Origin: Actinoplanes derwentensis | GTDB lineage: Bacteria; Actinomycetota; Actinomycetes; Mycobacteriales; Micromonosporaceae | Direction of reading: 5' to 3' | Assembly: GCF_900104725.1 (NCBI RefSeq) | Contig: NZ_LT629758.1 | Span: 3,348,001-3,412,000, forward strand | Length of the DNA: 64,000 bases | Part shown: piece after piece, positions 1-9,267 of the stretch | How the letters are laid out: each line of letters starts with the position of its first letter | Numbering within the stretch: the stretch's first letter is position 1 | Notes under the pieces: generated by a model | Told to the model about the DNA's origin: nothing | Database searches by the model: none | The model's input: the letters and a program-made list of their open reading frames with translations, nothing else | Program-made: the position numbers and the translations under genes

Positions 1-1178
1 TGCAGCCGGGGAAGGGGCCGATCCACGGGCGGCACTATCTGCGGTCGCGGCCGGATCAGGTGCGGTGGGGGTATGTGCCGTCGACCGGGAGTGCGCCGGT
101 GCTGCGGATGCGGTCCGGGGAGACGGTCACCGTGGACACCGTGTCGCACGAGGGCATCCTTGAGGATCAGGGGCGGGATCCGGTCACCTGGTTCGCCGAG
201 CGCGGGGTGAAACGGGGTGACGTGCTGACCGACGCCGTCGACATCGCGCGTGGCTACACCCGTACGACACGCAATTTTGACGTTGATGGTCCGCATGTGG
301 TGACCGGGCCGATCCATGTCGACGGGGCGGCTCCGGGCGACGTGCTCAAGGTGGAGATCCTGTCGGCGCTGCCCCGGGTGCCGTACGGCGTCATCTCCAG
401 CCGGCACGGGAAGGGTGCCCTGCCGCGCCTCGCCGGTGGGGCGGTCCCGGCGGGCATCGCGGAGTCCGAGATCATGCCGCCGGTGGCCACCGACGGCCGG
501 GCCACCGGTGATCCGCGCCGGTACGGCAACGTCTCGGTCTTCACTCCGGTCCGCACTTCGCGTCGTGGTGACCTGACCGGGGTGCTGCCGCGCGGCCGGG
601 GGAAACAGGTCACGTTCCCGCTCAATCCGTTCATGGGGATGATGGGAGTGGCTTTCGCGGACGCGGCGGCGCTGACCGATCCGGCCCTCAACTCGATCCC
701 GCCGACGCTCGGCGGCGGCAACATCGACATCAATCTGCTGGGCCGTGGGTCGACGTTCTACCTGCCGGTCTTCGCCGAAGGTGCACTGTTCTACGTCGGC
801 GACCCGCACATGGCGATGGGTAACGGCGAGGTGGCCCTGACCGCGATGGAGGGGTCGCTGCGGGCCACCTACCGGCTGACCGCGGTCAAGAAGGGCGCGC
901 CGTCGGTGGCGTTCCGCTATCCGTTCGCGGAGACGCCGGACGCGTGGGTGCCGATCGGGCTCTCCGACCCGGACGGCTCGCAGGGTGGCCAGGGCAACGA
1001 CCTGGACGTCGCGATGCGGCGGGCGGTGGTCAACGCGCTGGACTTCCTGGAGCACGACCTGGGCATGAATCGGGCGATCGCGTACGCCTACCTCTCCGCC
1101 GCGGCCGACTTCCACGTGTCGCAGGTGGTGGACCGGACGGTCGGGGTGCACGCCGTCATCCCCAAGACACACTTCTGA
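1..1178 (+). CDS. Acetamidase/formamidase family protein (5' end at or just before the window edge)
   Basis: This gene belongs to the FmdA/AmdA amidohydrolase family, whose members hydrolyse formamide or short amides to ammonia and the acid in the cytoplasm. The reading frame is open to the window edge, and bases 1-2 (TG) could be the end of an ATG or GTG start, so it may lack only one base. A GTG at 60 is an internal alternative, but the upstream residues ([10 protein letters not shown]) look like normal coding sequence. Family features visible are the [14 protein letters not shown] segment followed by [18 protein letters not shown] and a GNGEV motif. It lies 19 bp before an FGGY kinase and may be cotranscribed with it. 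The true substrate cannot be told from the sequence. Confidence 0.85.
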   Translation, partial: QPGKGPIHGRHYLRSRPDQVRWGYVPSTGSAPVLRMRSGETVTVDTVSHEGILEDQGRDPVTWFAERGVKRGDVLTDAVDIARGYTRTTRNFDVDGPHVVTGPIHVDGAAPGDVLKVEILSALPRVPYGVISSRHGKGALPRLAGGAVPAGIAESEIMPPVATDGRATGDPRRYGNVSVFTPVRTSRRGDLTGVLPRGRGKQVTFPLNPFMGMMGVAFADAAALTDPALNSIPPTLGGGNIDINLLGRGSTFYLPVFAEGALFYVGDPHMAMGNGEVALTAMEGSLRATYRLTAVKKGAPSVAFRYPFAETPDAWVPIGLSDPDGSQGGQGNDLDVAMRRAVVNALDFLEHDLGMNRAIAYAYLSAAADFHVSQVVDRTVGVHAVIPKTHF

Positions 1179-1197
1179 CACCGCCCGGTGTAGAAAC

Positions 1198-2802
1198 ATG
1201 TTCATGAGCGACACGGATGACTTGCGCGAGGCGATCGACCAGGGGCGGACCGCGCTCGGGATCGAGCTGGGGTCGACCCGCATCAAGGCGGTGCTGACCG
1301 GGCCGGACCACTCGGCGATCGCGGTCGGCAGTCACGACTGGGAGAACCAGTTCGTCGACCGGACCTGGACGTACTCCCTGGAGGCCGTCTGGGAAGGGCT
1401 GCAGGGCTGTTTCGCCGCGCTGGCCGCCGACGTCAAGGCCAAGTTCGGCACCGAGCTGCGGACCACGGGGGCGCTCGGCGTCTCCGCGATGATGCACGGC
1501 TACCTGGCGTTCGACGGTGACGGTGAGCTGCTGACCCCGTTCCGGACGTGGCGCAACACCAACACCGGTGACGCGTCCGAGCAGCTCAGCGAGCTGTTCG
1601 GGCACAACATCCCGCATCGGTGGTCGATCGCGCACCTCTACCAGGCGGTGCTGAACAGTGAGGAGCACCTGCCCCGGCTGGCACACGTCACCACGCTCGC
1701 CGGGTACGTGCACTGGAAGCTGACCGGCCGTCAGGTGCTCGGTGTCGGCGACGCCAGCGGGGTGTTCCCGATCGACGTGACGACCGGTGGTTACGACACC
1801 CGGATGCTGACCCAGTTCGACGAGTTGGCCGCCGGGCGGGTGCCGCGGAAGCTGGCCGAGTTGCTGCCGGCGGTGCTGCCCGCGGGTGAGGCGGCCGGCA
1901 CCCTGACCGAAGCCGGCGCGCGGCTGCTGGACCCGAGCGGCACTCTGCAGCCGGGTGCGGTGCTGGCCCCGCCGGAGGGCGACGCCGGGACCGGCATGGT
2001 GGCCACCAACTCGGTGGCCCGCCGCACCGGCAACATCAGCGCCGGGACCAGCATCTTCGCGATGATCGTGCTGGACGGGCCGTTGAGCCGGGTGCACCCG
2101 GAGGTCGACCTGGTCACCACCCCGGCCGGGGATCTGGTGGCGATGGTGCACTGCAACAACGGTGCCAGCGAGCTGAACGCGTGGGCGGGCCTGTTCGGCG
2201 AGTTCGCCACCGCGCTGGGCGTGCAGGCGGACAGCGGCACGGTGTTCGAGACGCTGTTCCGGTCGGCGCTGGACGGGGCTCCGGACGGTGGCGGGCTGCT
2301 GGCGTTCAACAACCTGGCCGGCGAGCCGATCACCAGACTGCACGAAGGGCGACCCCTCTTCCTGCGTACGCCGGGAAGTGCTCTGAATCTCTCCACCTTC
2401 ATGCGGACCCAGCTGTACGCCGCTCTGGCCACGCTCCGGATCGGCATGGACGTGCTGCAGAAGTCCGAGTCGGTGCGGTTGGACAAGATGTTCGCGCACG
2501 GCGGCCTGTTCAAGACCGAGGGTGTGGCGCAGAAGCTGCTGGCCGCCGCCATCGACACGCCGGTCACGGTCGGCGACTTCGCGTCCGAGGGCGGCGCGTG
2601 GGGCATCGCGGTGCTCGCCGCGTTCGTGGCCGAGAGGCAGCCGGGCCAGAGCCTGGACGACTTCCTGACCACCCGGGTGTTCGCCGGTGCCGAGCTGAGC
2701 ACCGCCGAGCCGGAGAAGACCGACGTGGAGGGCTTCAACGCCTTCATGCAGCGGTACGTAGCAGCACTGCCGGTCCAGGAGGCCGCGATTTCCCACAGCT
2801 GA
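1198..2802 (+). CDS. FGGY-family carbohydrate kinase
   Basis: This is an ATP-dependent sugar kinase of the FGGY/actin fold, 534 residues, which is the usual length. The N-terminal phosphate-binding loop reads [22 protein letters not shown] and WRNTNT lie in the sugar-binding FGGY_N half. The C-terminal half carries [11 protein letters not shown] and the adenosine-motif-like [10 protein letters not shown]. Start choice is uncertain: ATG at 1198 or ATG at 1204, neither with a strong Shine-Dalgarno sequence. It closely follows the amidase-like gene and ends in a strong RNA hairpin. The substrate could be a pentulose such as L-ribulose or xylulose, which would fit the arabinan genes downstream, but that is inference only. 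Confidence 0.85.
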   Translation: MFMSDTDDLREAIDQGRTALGIELGSTRIKAVLTGPDHSAIAVGSHDWENQFVDRTWTYSLEAVWEGLQGCFAALAADVKAKFGTELRTTGALGVSAMMHGYLAFDGDGELLTPFRTWRNTNTGDASEQLSELFGHNIPHRWSIAHLYQAVLNSEEHLPRLAHVTTLAGYVHWKLTGRQVLGVGDASGVFPIDVTTGGYDTRMLTQFDELAAGRVPRKLAELLPAVLPAGEAAGTLTEAGARLLDPSGTLQPGAVLAPPEGDAGTGMVATNSVARRTGNISAGTSIFAMIVLDGPLSRVHPEVDLVTTPAGDLVAMVHCNNGASELNAWAGLFGEFATALGVQADSGTVFETLFRSALDGAPDGGGLLAFNNLAGEPITRLHEGRPLFLRTPGSALNLSTFMRTQLYAALATLRIGMDVLQKSESVRLDKMFAHGGLFKTEGVAQKLLAAAIDTPVTVGDFASEGGAWGIAVLAAFVAERQPGQSLDDFLTTRVFAGAELSTAEPEKTDVEGFNAFMQRYVAALPVQEAAISHS

Positions 2803-2809
2803 CCCGCCA

Positions 2810-2845
2810 GGGCCGGATTCCGCCTGATCAGGTGGGGTCCGGCCC
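2810..2845 (+). terminator. Long hairpin after the FGGY kinase
   Basis: An 8-bp outer stem (GGGCCGGA/TCCGGCCC) continues into CC-CCTGA pairing. With G-U pairs the RNA forms an almost uninterrupted ~16-bp stem closed by a GATC-containing loop. There is no U tract, so this may be an intrinsic terminator of the actinobacterial type or a processing/stability element. Confidence 0.6.
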
Positions 2846-2945
2846 GATGCGGGGTTGCAGCGTGGTTGCCAACATCCCGGTTTCCGCATCCGGCCCTTCA
2901 GCCACCCGTAATGGTTTTGCGTATCAGGAAAACCAGGGAGGCATC

Positions 2946-4925
2946 ATGCAGGGAACGTCAAGCATCGTGAGAGTGTCGGCGGCGCTCGTCCTCGGAGCGG
3001 CGAGTGTCCCGTTCCTGGCCTCGCCGGCGTGGGCCGCGGCACCGGCCATCACCTCGTTCTCACCGGCGAACGCGGCTGTCGACGACACGATCACGGTGAC
3101 CGGAACCGGCCTGAATCAGGCCAGCGCGGTCGTCAAGGTCAACGGCATCACCGCGACGGTGACCGGCACGCCGACGGCTACCAGCCTGACTTTCAAGGTC
3201 CCACCCGATACCAGCGGCGGGAAGATCGCCTTGACCAATGTGGGCGGTACCGGGACCAGTTCCACCGATCTGTTCATCGCGCCGCCGTTCACCACGGTCG
3301 CCGACATCTCCGGGACCGCGCGGACCACGGTGGCGACGAAGCTCTCGCTGAGCATCCCGGCCGGTAAGAAGGTGCTGCGGGTCTTCGACACCACTGTGGG
3401 TGACCGGGTCGCGGTGGTGACCGAGAACGCGACACCGGGCGGCTGCACCTTCGAAGCCGCCGTGTACGACGTCGGCATGGTCAATCTGGGTACTGGTGAC
3501 TGCCGCCGGGTCAACGCCGGCTGGGTGGAGACACTGACCCCCACCTCGATCACCGGCACCCAGACACTCCAGGTGAGCAACCTGTCGGCCTCGGCCGGTT
3601 CGGTCGACGTCACGGTCGTCAAGATCCCGGCGGACGCGAACCTGGGCGTCCTGCCGCTGGACGGCACCACCAAGGTCGCCACGATCACCAACCCGGGGCA
3701 GAACGGCTATCTGACCTTCACCACCGTCGCCCCGAACCAGAAGGTCTCGGTGAAGACGACCGACGCCTCGGCGATCTTCGCCTGCTGCGGGCTGCGCTGG
3801 GGCATCTACAACTCGGCCGGCACCAAGCTCGGCTCGTCGATCGGCAACGCCTACCTGGACGGGCTGCTGCTGGCCACGGCCGACACCTACCAGCTGCGGA
3901 TCGACCCGCTGGACGCCCGGACCGGCTCGGTCACCGTGGCCGCCTCGCTGACCCCCGCCGACGCCAACCTGGGCGCCCTGACGACCGACGGTGTCACCAA
4001 GACCGTCAGCATCAGCTCGCCCGGCCAGAACGGCTACCTCACCTTCAGCGGCACCGCCGGTCAGAAGGTCGCGCTGCGGGTCAGTGACGTCGCCACCTCG
4101 CTCGGTGTCCGGGACCTGAAGTGGGGACTCTACGGCCCGACCGGCACCCGGCTGAGCAACTCGGCGGGCAACGCCTACGCCGACAACATCACCCTGCCGG
4201 TGACCGGCGCCTACCAGGTGCGTTTCGACCCGGTCGGCACCAAGACCGGCTCGTTCACGGCGGCTGCCTATCTGCTGCAGCCCGACCTGGACCTGGGTGC
4301 CATCACGCTGGACGGCGTCACCAAGGTCGCCACGATCAGCAACGCGGGACAGAACGGCTACCTCTCCTTCACCGGCACCGCCGGTCAGCGGATCGCGGTG
4401 CAGACCACCGCCGCGTCGAGTGTCTTCGGCTGCTGCAAGCTCAGCTGGGGCCTGTTCACCTCGGGAGGCACCCGGCTCGGCGGCGCGACCGGCAACGGTT
4501 ACCTCAACGCGGTGACCCTGCCGTCGAACGGCACCTACCAGGTGCGGATCGACCCCACGGAGAGCCTGACCGGTTCGATCACGGTGGCCGCCTGGGACGT
4601 GCCGGCCGACGTGAACCTGGGTGGACTGACCACCGACGGCACCACCAAGACGGTGACGATCAGCAACTCCGGGCAGAACGGCTACGTCACCCTCGTCGGC
4701 ACCTCCGGCCAGAAGCTCACGTTGAAGGCCACCCGGGCTTCCGCGGCCTTCGGCTGCTGCTACGTGGCGTGGACGCTGAAGCGCCCGGACGGCACCGCGC
4801 AGAAGCGCTGGACCGGCAACGCCACCGGCAAGGTCACCCTGTCCGCGACCGGCACCTACCGGATCTACGTCGACCCGATCGCCCACCGCATCGGATCGAT
4901 CACCTTCGCGGCGACCGTCAGCTGA
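2946..4925 (+). CDS. Secreted IPT/TIG-domain protein with four tandem ~108-residue repeats
   Basis: This is a 659-residue exported protein of unknown role. The ATG is chosen because GGGAGG lies just upstream and a clear Sec signal peptide follows, ending near SPAWAAAP. Residues ~33-105 look like an IPT/TIG immunoglobulin-like domain. The rest is four homologous repeats starting near residues 228, 337, 446 and 553. Each has a DG.TK..TI...GQNGY core, a WGLY- or WGIY-like segment, and an end like TYQVRIDP...TGS.TVAA. They resemble bacterial pre-peptidase C-terminal type beta-sandwich domains. Repeats 1, 3 and 4 contain an adjacent Cys-Cys pair; repeat 2 has lost it. No catalytic motif is seen, so an adhesive or cell-surface role is likely. 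It is flanked by hairpins and appears monocistronic. Confidence 0.85.
   Translation: MQGTSSIVRVSAALVLGAASVPFLASPAWAAAPAITSFSPANAAVDDTITVTGTGLNQASAVVKVNGITATVTGTPTATSLTFKVPPDTSGGKIALTNVGGTGTSSTDLFIAPPFTTVADISGTARTTVATKLSLSIPAGKKVLRVFDTTVGDRVAVVTENATPGGCTFEAAVYDVGMVNLGTGDCRRVNAGWVETLTPTSITGTQTLQVSNLSASAGSVDVTVVKIPADANLGVLPLDGTTKVATITNPGQNGYLTFTTVAPNQKVSVKTTDASAIFACCGLRWGIYNSAGTKLGSSIGNAYLDGLLLATADTYQLRIDPLDARTGSVTVAASLTPADANLGALTTDGVTKTVSISSPGQNGYLTFSGTAGQKVALRVSDVATSLGVRDLKWGLYGPTGTRLSNSAGNAYADNITLPVTGAYQVRFDPVGTKTGSFTAAAYLLQPDLDLGAITLDGVTKVATISNAGQNGYLSFTGTAGQRIAVQTTAASSVFGCCKLSWGLFTSGGTRLGGATGNGYLNAVTLPSNGTYQVRIDPTESLTGSITVAAWDVPADVNLGGLTTDGTTKTVTISNSGQNGYVTLVGTSGQKLTLKATRASAAFGCCYVAWTLKRPDGTAQKRWTGNATGKVTLSATGTYRIYVDPIAHRIGSITFAATVS
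3627..4922 (+). repeat. Four-fold intragenic domain repeat
   Basis: The coding sequence contains four diverged units of 107-109 codons with boundaries near 3627, 3954, 4281 and 4602. Units share the phrases GQNGYLTF and TGS.TVAA. Units 1, 3 and 4 keep the CC dyad; unit 2 reads VRD at that place. Confidence 0.85.
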
Positions 4926-4961
4926 ATCTGACGATTACCTGACGTCCGCTCGTCAGGCTGG

Positions 4962-4993
4962 CCGTCCGGCACAGGGAACCCTGTGCCGGACGG
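4962..4993 (+). terminator. Intrinsic terminator after the TIG-repeat protein
   Basis: A perfect 15-bp inverted repeat (CCGTCCGGCACAGGG) with a 2-nt centre is followed by TTCT. It lies between the stop of the TIG protein and the lipoprotein start. Confidence 0.8.
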
Positions 4994-5011
4994 TTCTGTG
5001 AGAGGACGGTT

Positions 5012-5575
5012 ATGCGGAGTCGAGTGCTGGTGGTGGCCACGATCGCGCTGGCGGCGATGTCGGGCTGCGCGGCGGAGGAGAAGCCGCAGGCGTCGGGCAC
5101 CGGTGGCGCGAAGGTCGCCACCCTGCAGAGCGCGGCTCCCTCGGCGGCGCCGTCGAAGGCGTCCCAGCGGCCCCGGGAACGCCTGGACACCACGCCCGAG
5201 GAGTGGGAACTGCTGATGGCGCCCTACTACAAGTGCCTGCGGGAGCAGGGGGTCATCAAGGAGGAGAACGGCAACGCGGCCAAGATGGTGGCGGTGGACC
5301 CGAAGACCGCTGCGGCGTACGAGGCGGCCGACAAGATCTGTGAGCCGCAGTTCATGCCGCTGCCGCCGTGGGAGAAGGACCCGGCCAACCCGGAGGCGCG
5401 GGACTTCGCGGTCGGGGTGGTCAAGTGCCTGAAGAACAAGGGCGTCGAGTACGTGGAAGTCAGCGAGGACGGCATCAGCATCGCGATGGGCGGTGACGAC
5501 AACGACGCGAAGTCGATCCGGCTCGGCATGCAGTACATGTCGGAGTGCGAGCGTCAGGTCGCGGCGAAGAACTAG
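5012..5575 (+). CDS. Putative lipoprotein, unknown function
   Basis: This is a 187-residue protein. The N-terminal signal ends in the lipobox LAAMSGC, so it is probably lipid-anchored at Cys15-17 on the outer face of the membrane. GAGAGGA lies a suitable distance upstream of the ATG. After a Ser/Ala/Pro-rich linker comes a compact domain with conserved-looking Cys residues in [23 protein letters not shown] and SECERQ, which suggests disulfides. No known enzyme motif was recognised. Convergent with the ABC permease, with a terminator between them. Confidence 0.8.
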   Translation: MRSRVLVVATIALAAMSGCAAEEKPQASGTGGAKVATLQSAAPSAAPSKASQRPRERLDTTPEEWELLMAPYYKCLREQGVIKEENGNAAKMVAVDPKTAAAYEAADKICEPQFMPLPPWEKDPANPEARDFAVGVVKCLKNKGVEYVEVSEDGISIAMGGDDNDAKSIRLGMQYMSECERQVAAKN

Positions 5576-5589
5576 CGGTTCCTCGACGA

Positions 5590-5620
5590 GGGCGCGACGG
5601 CACCGGCCGTCGCGCCCTTT
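5590..5620 (+). terminator. Terminator between convergent lipoprotein and ABC permease genes
   Basis: An 11-bp perfect stem (GGGCGCGACGG) with a 6-nt loop is followed by TTT on the plus strand. It sits between two convergent stops and could act in both directions. Confidence 0.8.
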
Positions 5621-5621
5621 C

Positions 5622-6800
5622 TCACGTGGTGGCGAGCGCCTGCGTGGGGGTCAGACGAGCCGCGCGTACGCAGGGATACACGCCCGCCAGCACCCCGATC
5701 ACGACGGCCCCGGCCACTCCGGCGCCGGCCGACTCCATCGGCACCACCAGCGGCCACCGCTGCCAGTACGCGTATCCGACGGTGGCCGCGAGGCCCAGCC
5801 CGGTGCCGGCCACCCCACCAGCGAGGGCGAGCACCACCGACTCGGTGAGGAACTGCCCGCGGATCTGCCCACGGGTGGCGCCCAGGGCCCGGCGCAGGCC
5901 GATCTCGGAGCGACGTTCCAGCACCGAGACGACCATCGTGTTGGCCACCCCGATGCCGCCGACGATCAGCGCCACCCCGGCCAGGGCCAGGAACAGCACG
6001 GAGAAGTTGCTCTCGGTGGCCCGTTTCGCGGCGAGGGCGTCCGACGGCCGGGTCACCGCCACCTGTCCGGGGCGCTCCGGGTAGATCGTGGTGGCGAGCA
6101 CGTCCCGGACCGCCTCCAGCTGGGCTTCCTCGGCCTGGACGTAGATCACCGTCGGGTGGCCGTCGAAGTCCAGTGCGGTGCGGGCCGCCTCCCAGCCGAC
6201 CAGCACCGATCGGTCGATGTCCGGGGTGAGCGGGGTGGTGTCGAGGATGCCGACGACGGTGAACCAGCTCTCCTCAATGATCACCAGGGGCGCCTGCTGC
6301 CCGGCCGGCAGCGCGGTGATGCCGAGGCGTTCGGCGGCGACCGAGCCGAGGACCACGGTCGGGTAGTTCGCGGTCGCGGCGTTCAGCCACCGGCCGGCCC
6401 GGACGTGCGCGTTGATCACCTCGGGCAGGTCGAGCCGGGCGGCCAGGACGGTCAGCCCGGCGCCGTTCTCGACGGGGGTGCGGTCGTTACGGCGTACCAG
6501 GGTGCGGGTGTTGGCCACCGCGCTCGCCCCGGTGACCGGCCCGATCCGGTGCACCATCGCGACCGCCGCCTCCGGCAGCAGCGCCGGCGGTTCCTGGCTG
6601 GCCAGCGCGGTGGCCTGCAGGGTGTTGGTGCCCAGGGCGGAGAGCCGTGCGAGCAGGGCGGCCTGGCTGGACGCGGGGATGCCGGTGACCACGATCATCG
6701 TGGCGATGCCGATGGCGATGCCCAGTCCGGAGAGCAGCGCCCGGCCGGGCCGGGTCCGCAAGCCGATGACGCCGAGGGAGAGCAGGTCGAGCGGGTTCAC
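5622..6800 (-). CDS. MacB/FtsX-type ABC transporter permease
   Basis: This is a 392-residue permease of the MacB/LolE class, with one N-terminal membrane helix, a large extracytoplasmic MacB_PCD domain, and three C-terminal helices. The FtsX-like signature is the [20 protein letters not shown] segment before the last two helices. The ATG overlaps the ATPase stop as ATGA, so the two are translationally coupled. With the adaptor and ATPase upstream it forms a tripartite-like exporter; such systems move lipids, peptides or antibiotics out of the membrane. The neighbouring two-component system may control or sense it. Confidence 0.9.
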   Translation of the reverse strand: MNPLDLLSLGVIGLRTRPGRALLSGLGIAIGIATMIVVTGIPASSQAALLARLSALGTNTLQATALASQEPPALLPEAAVAMVHRIGPVTGASAVANTRTLVRRNDRTPVENGAGLTVLAARLDLPEVINAHVRAGRWLNAATANYPTVVLGSVAAERLGITALPAGQQAPLVIIEESWFTVVGILDTTPLTPDIDRSVLVGWEAARTALDFDGHPTVIYVQAEEAQLEAVRDVLATTIYPERPGQVAVTRPSDALAAKRATESNFSVLFLALAGVALIVGGIGVANTMVVSVLERRSEIGLRRALGATRGQIRGQFLTESVVLALAGGVAGTGLGLAATVGYAYWQRWPLVVPMESAGAGVAGAVVIGVLAGVYPCVRAARLTPTQALATT

Positions 6801-7462
6801 CGGGTCACCATCCGGCCGTCGCGGATCTCCACCCGGCGTGGCATCGACGCGGCGATGTCCCGGTCGTGGGTGATCAGGGCGATCGTGGTGCCGTCGGCGT
6901 TCAGGTCGCGCAGCAGGTTCAGGACGGTCTGGCCGGTGGCGGTGTCCAGCGCGCCGGTGGGTTCGTCGGCGAGCACCAGGGACGGCCGGTTGACCAGGGC
7001 GCGGGCGATGGCGACCCGCTGCCGTTCGCCGCCGGAGAGTTCGTGCGGGCGGTGTCCGGAGCGGTGTGCCAGGCCGACCCGGGACAGCGCGGTCAGCGCT
7101 CGTTCCCGGCGGTGCCGGCGTGGGACTCCGGCGTAGAGCAGGCCGGTGGACACGTTCTCGGCGGCGCTCAGGCCGTCGGAGAGGTGGAACTGCTGGAAGA
7201 CGAAGCCGATCTCGCGGGCCCGCAGTGCCGACAGCTTCCGGTCGCTGAGGGTGGCGACGTCCTGGCCGGCGATCCGGACCGTGCCGGAGGTGGGCCGGTC
7301 CAGGGTGCCGATGATGTTGAGCAGGGTGGACTTGCCGGAGCCGGACGGGCCGACGATCGCGACCATCTCCCCGGGCATGATGTCGAGGTCCACCCCGGCC
7401 AGGGCGGTCACGCCGCCCTGGTAGACCATGCTCGCGCCGCGGACCGACAGCACCGGCGTCAT
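6797..7462 (-). CDS. ABC transporter ATP-binding protein (MacB/LolD type)
   Basis: This is a 221-residue ATPase. Walker A is GPSGSGKST, the Q-loop region reads FVFQQFHL, the signature is LSGGERQR, and Walker B is [12 protein letters not shown] with a switch His in ITHDRD. This is the typical pattern for ATPases that work with MacB-like permeases through mechanotransmission. Start and stop both overlap neighbours as ATGA, so adaptor, ATPase and permease form one operon. A longer upstream reading in this frame is the adaptor's shadow and was not used. Confidence 0.93.
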   Translation of the reverse strand: MTPVLSVRGASMVYQGGVTALAGVDLDIMPGEMVAIVGPSGSGKSTLLNIIGTLDRPTSGTVRIAGQDVATLSDRKLSALRAREIGFVFQQFHLSDGLSAAENVSTGLLYAGVPRRHRRERALTALSRVGLAHRSGHRPHELSGGERQRVAIARALVNRPSLVLADEPTGALDTATGQTVLNLLRDLNADGTTIALITHDRDIAASMPRRVEIRDGRMVTR

Positions 7463-8505
7463 CCCGGCACCACCACGGACGTGCCCTCGTCGAGCCCGGT
7501 GACCTCGACCCATCCGGTGGCGAACATGCCGGTCTCGACCGCGGCCAGGGATCCGTCCGGCAGTTGCAGGGCGTATCCGCCTTCGGCGAGCGCGATCAAC
7601 GCCTCGACCGGCACCGCGAGGATGTCCTTGCGGACCTGACCGGCGAATTCGATCTCCACGTCGGCCGAGTCGATCTTGGCGATGGCGGACGGGTCGTCGA
7701 CCACCACGGTCACCGACAGCCGGGGGCTGTCGTTGCCTTCCGGCGGAGCGACGGTGCGCCCCACCGCCAGCACCTTCGCCGGGATCCGTTTCTCGTCGGG
7801 CAGCACCACCGTCACCTTCTGCCGGCGCTCGATCGACGAGGCGTGCGACAGTTCGGCCGGCACCGAGATCACCTTGCGGGTCGACGTGACCGTCATCAGC
7901 TCGCCGTTCGCGGGCGCGCCGGGCTGCACCATCACCGAGTCCACGCGTACCGCGCCGGAGAGCACTTCGACGTCGCCGACCGCGATCGTTCCGGAGTCCG
8001 GCAGGCCGAGGTCCTTCTGCCAGCGTTTGATCCCGGCGATCAGATCCTCGGTCAGCTCGGCTTCCTCGCCGCCCTTGACCGGTCCGGTCCGGTAGCCGAG
8101 GGCCCGCAGGTTGTCGGCCACGATCCGGACGTCCCGGCCGAGCAGGCCCTTGCCGGTGATCGGGCGGTAGAGCGGCATCGAGCCGTAGAACAGCGGCACC
8201 GGCAGGTCGTCGGCACGGTAGAGCTGCTTCCCGCGCTTGATCCTGGTGCCGGGAGTGGGCAGCCACGTGACCGTGGCCTGCCGGTGGCCGGCGAACGGGC
8301 GTGCCGTGCCGTACCCGATGGTGCCGTCCAAGGTTTTGCTGGTGGCCAGGTCGCGGCGCTCGATCTTCGTCGTCGCGGCGACCGGAGCGGGCGGCGGCGT
8401 TTCGGGATCCGCTCGGTGCCGGGTCACGGCGACTGCCGCCGCCCCGGCCCCGGCCAGGGCGAGAACGAGGCCCGTGGCCAGCCACCATCTTCTCATCGGG
8501 GTCAT
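7459..8505 (-). CDS. Efflux adaptor (HlyD-like) with peptidoglycan-binding domain
   Basis: This is a 348-residue membrane-anchored adaptor. A basic N-terminus and one helix (~6-27) are followed by a barrel-sandwich half-domain. A PG_binding_1-like insert follows ([10 protein letters not shown] through [14 protein letters not shown], ~130-175), then beta-barrel and membrane-proximal regions ending in [12 protein letters not shown]. This architecture is common in Gram-positive MacB-type systems, where the adaptor meets the cell wall rather than an outer membrane channel. The stop overlaps the ATPase start. The gene is divergent from the response regulator, with ~90 bp between them. Confidence 0.85.
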   Translation of the reverse strand: MTPMRRWWLATGLVLALAGAGAAAVAVTRHRADPETPPPAPVAATTKIERRDLATSKTLDGTIGYGTARPFAGHRQATVTWLPTPGTRIKRGKQLYRADDLPVPLFYGSMPLYRPITGKGLLGRDVRIVADNLRALGYRTGPVKGGEEAELTEDLIAGIKRWQKDLGLPDSGTIAVGDVEVLSGAVRVDSVMVQPGAPANGELMTVTSTRKVISVPAELSHASSIERRQKVTVVLPDEKRIPAKVLAVGRTVAPPEGNDSPRLSVTVVVDDPSAIAKIDSADVEIEFAGQVRKDILAVPVEALIALAEGGYALQLPDGSLAAVETGMFATGWVEVTGLDEGTSVVVPG

Positions 8506-8582
8506 TCGGCAGAGCGTGGTGGGAGATCATCAGAAAGCTGTCAGGTCTGCCCGGAGAACGACCGGATCGTTGACTGCGCTCC

Positions 8583-8588
8583 TATAGT
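8583..8588 (+). promoter_or_regulatory. -10 box of a leaderless promoter for the response regulator
   Basis: TATAGT ends 7 nt before the ATG, which places the transcription start at the start codon. No Shine-Dalgarno sequence is present. Confidence 0.6.
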
Positions 8589-8595
8589 CGCTGCC

Positions 8596-9267
8596 ATGTG
8601 TGCAAAGGTCCTGGTAGCCGAGGACGATCCCCGCCAGGCCGAAGTGATCCGGCGATACCTCGTCAATGACGGCCACGAGACGACGGTGGTCCACGACGGG
8701 CGCGCCGCGCTGGAGACGGCCCGGCAGATCGAGCCGGACCTGATCGTGCTCGACGTGATGATGCCGGAACTGGACGGGCTGCACGTGTGCCGGACCCTGC
8801 GGGCCGAGTCGGACGTGCTCGTGCTGATGTTGACCGCGCGGCGCACCGAGGACGACCTGCTGCTCGGCCTGGAGCTGGGAGCCGACGACTACCTGGTCAA
8901 ACCGTACAGTCCCAGGGAGTTGATGGCCCGGATCAGGACTCTGCTGCGGCGGCGGCCCGTGGTGGTGACGACGGCCGAGATCCGGGAGATCGGCGGTGTC
9001 ACCGTCAACCAGACCAGTCATCAGGTGACCGTCGACGGTGCGGCGATCGAATGCACCCGCGGGGAGTTCGCGATCCTGTCCGCGATGGCCGGGCAGCCCG
9101 ACCGGGTGTTCAGCCGCGCCCAGCTGCTGCACCACACCCGCGGCATCGACCGCAGCTCCACCGAGCGCACCATCGACATGCACGTGATGAACCTGCGCCG
9201 CAAGATCGGCTCGCAGCGGCTGGTCACCGTCTACGGCATCGGGTACAAGCTGGTAGCCGAAGCATGA
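8596..9267 (+). CDS. OmpR-family response regulator
   Basis: This is a 223-residue two-component regulator. The receiver domain (~4-115) has acidic residues D10-D11, phospho-acceptor D53 in LIVLDVMMP, T80 and K102 in LVKPYSP. The C-terminal winged helix (~130-221) ends with the typical RRKIG......TVYGIGYKL. The stop overlaps the kinase ATG, so the pair is coupled. The likely target is its own promoter region and the divergent ABC exporter. Translation is probably leaderless. Confidence 0.93.
   Translation: MCAKVLVAEDDPRQAEVIRRYLVNDGHETTVVHDGRAALETARQIEPDLIVLDVMMPELDGLHVCRTLRAESDVLVLMLTARRTEDDLLLGLELGADDYLVKPYSPRELMARIRTLLRRRPVVVTTAEIREIGGVTVNQTSHQVTVDGAAIECTRGEFAILSAMAGQPDRVFSRAQLLHHTRGIDRSSTERTIDMHVMNLRRKIGSQRLVTVYGIGYKLVAEA

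Noticed and set aside
1156..2889. Long minus-strand open frame antisense to the FGGY kinase
   Set aside because: Gln/Arg/Gly/His-rich composition is the mirror of high-GC codons on the other strand, and the plus-strand frame has clear kinase motifs.
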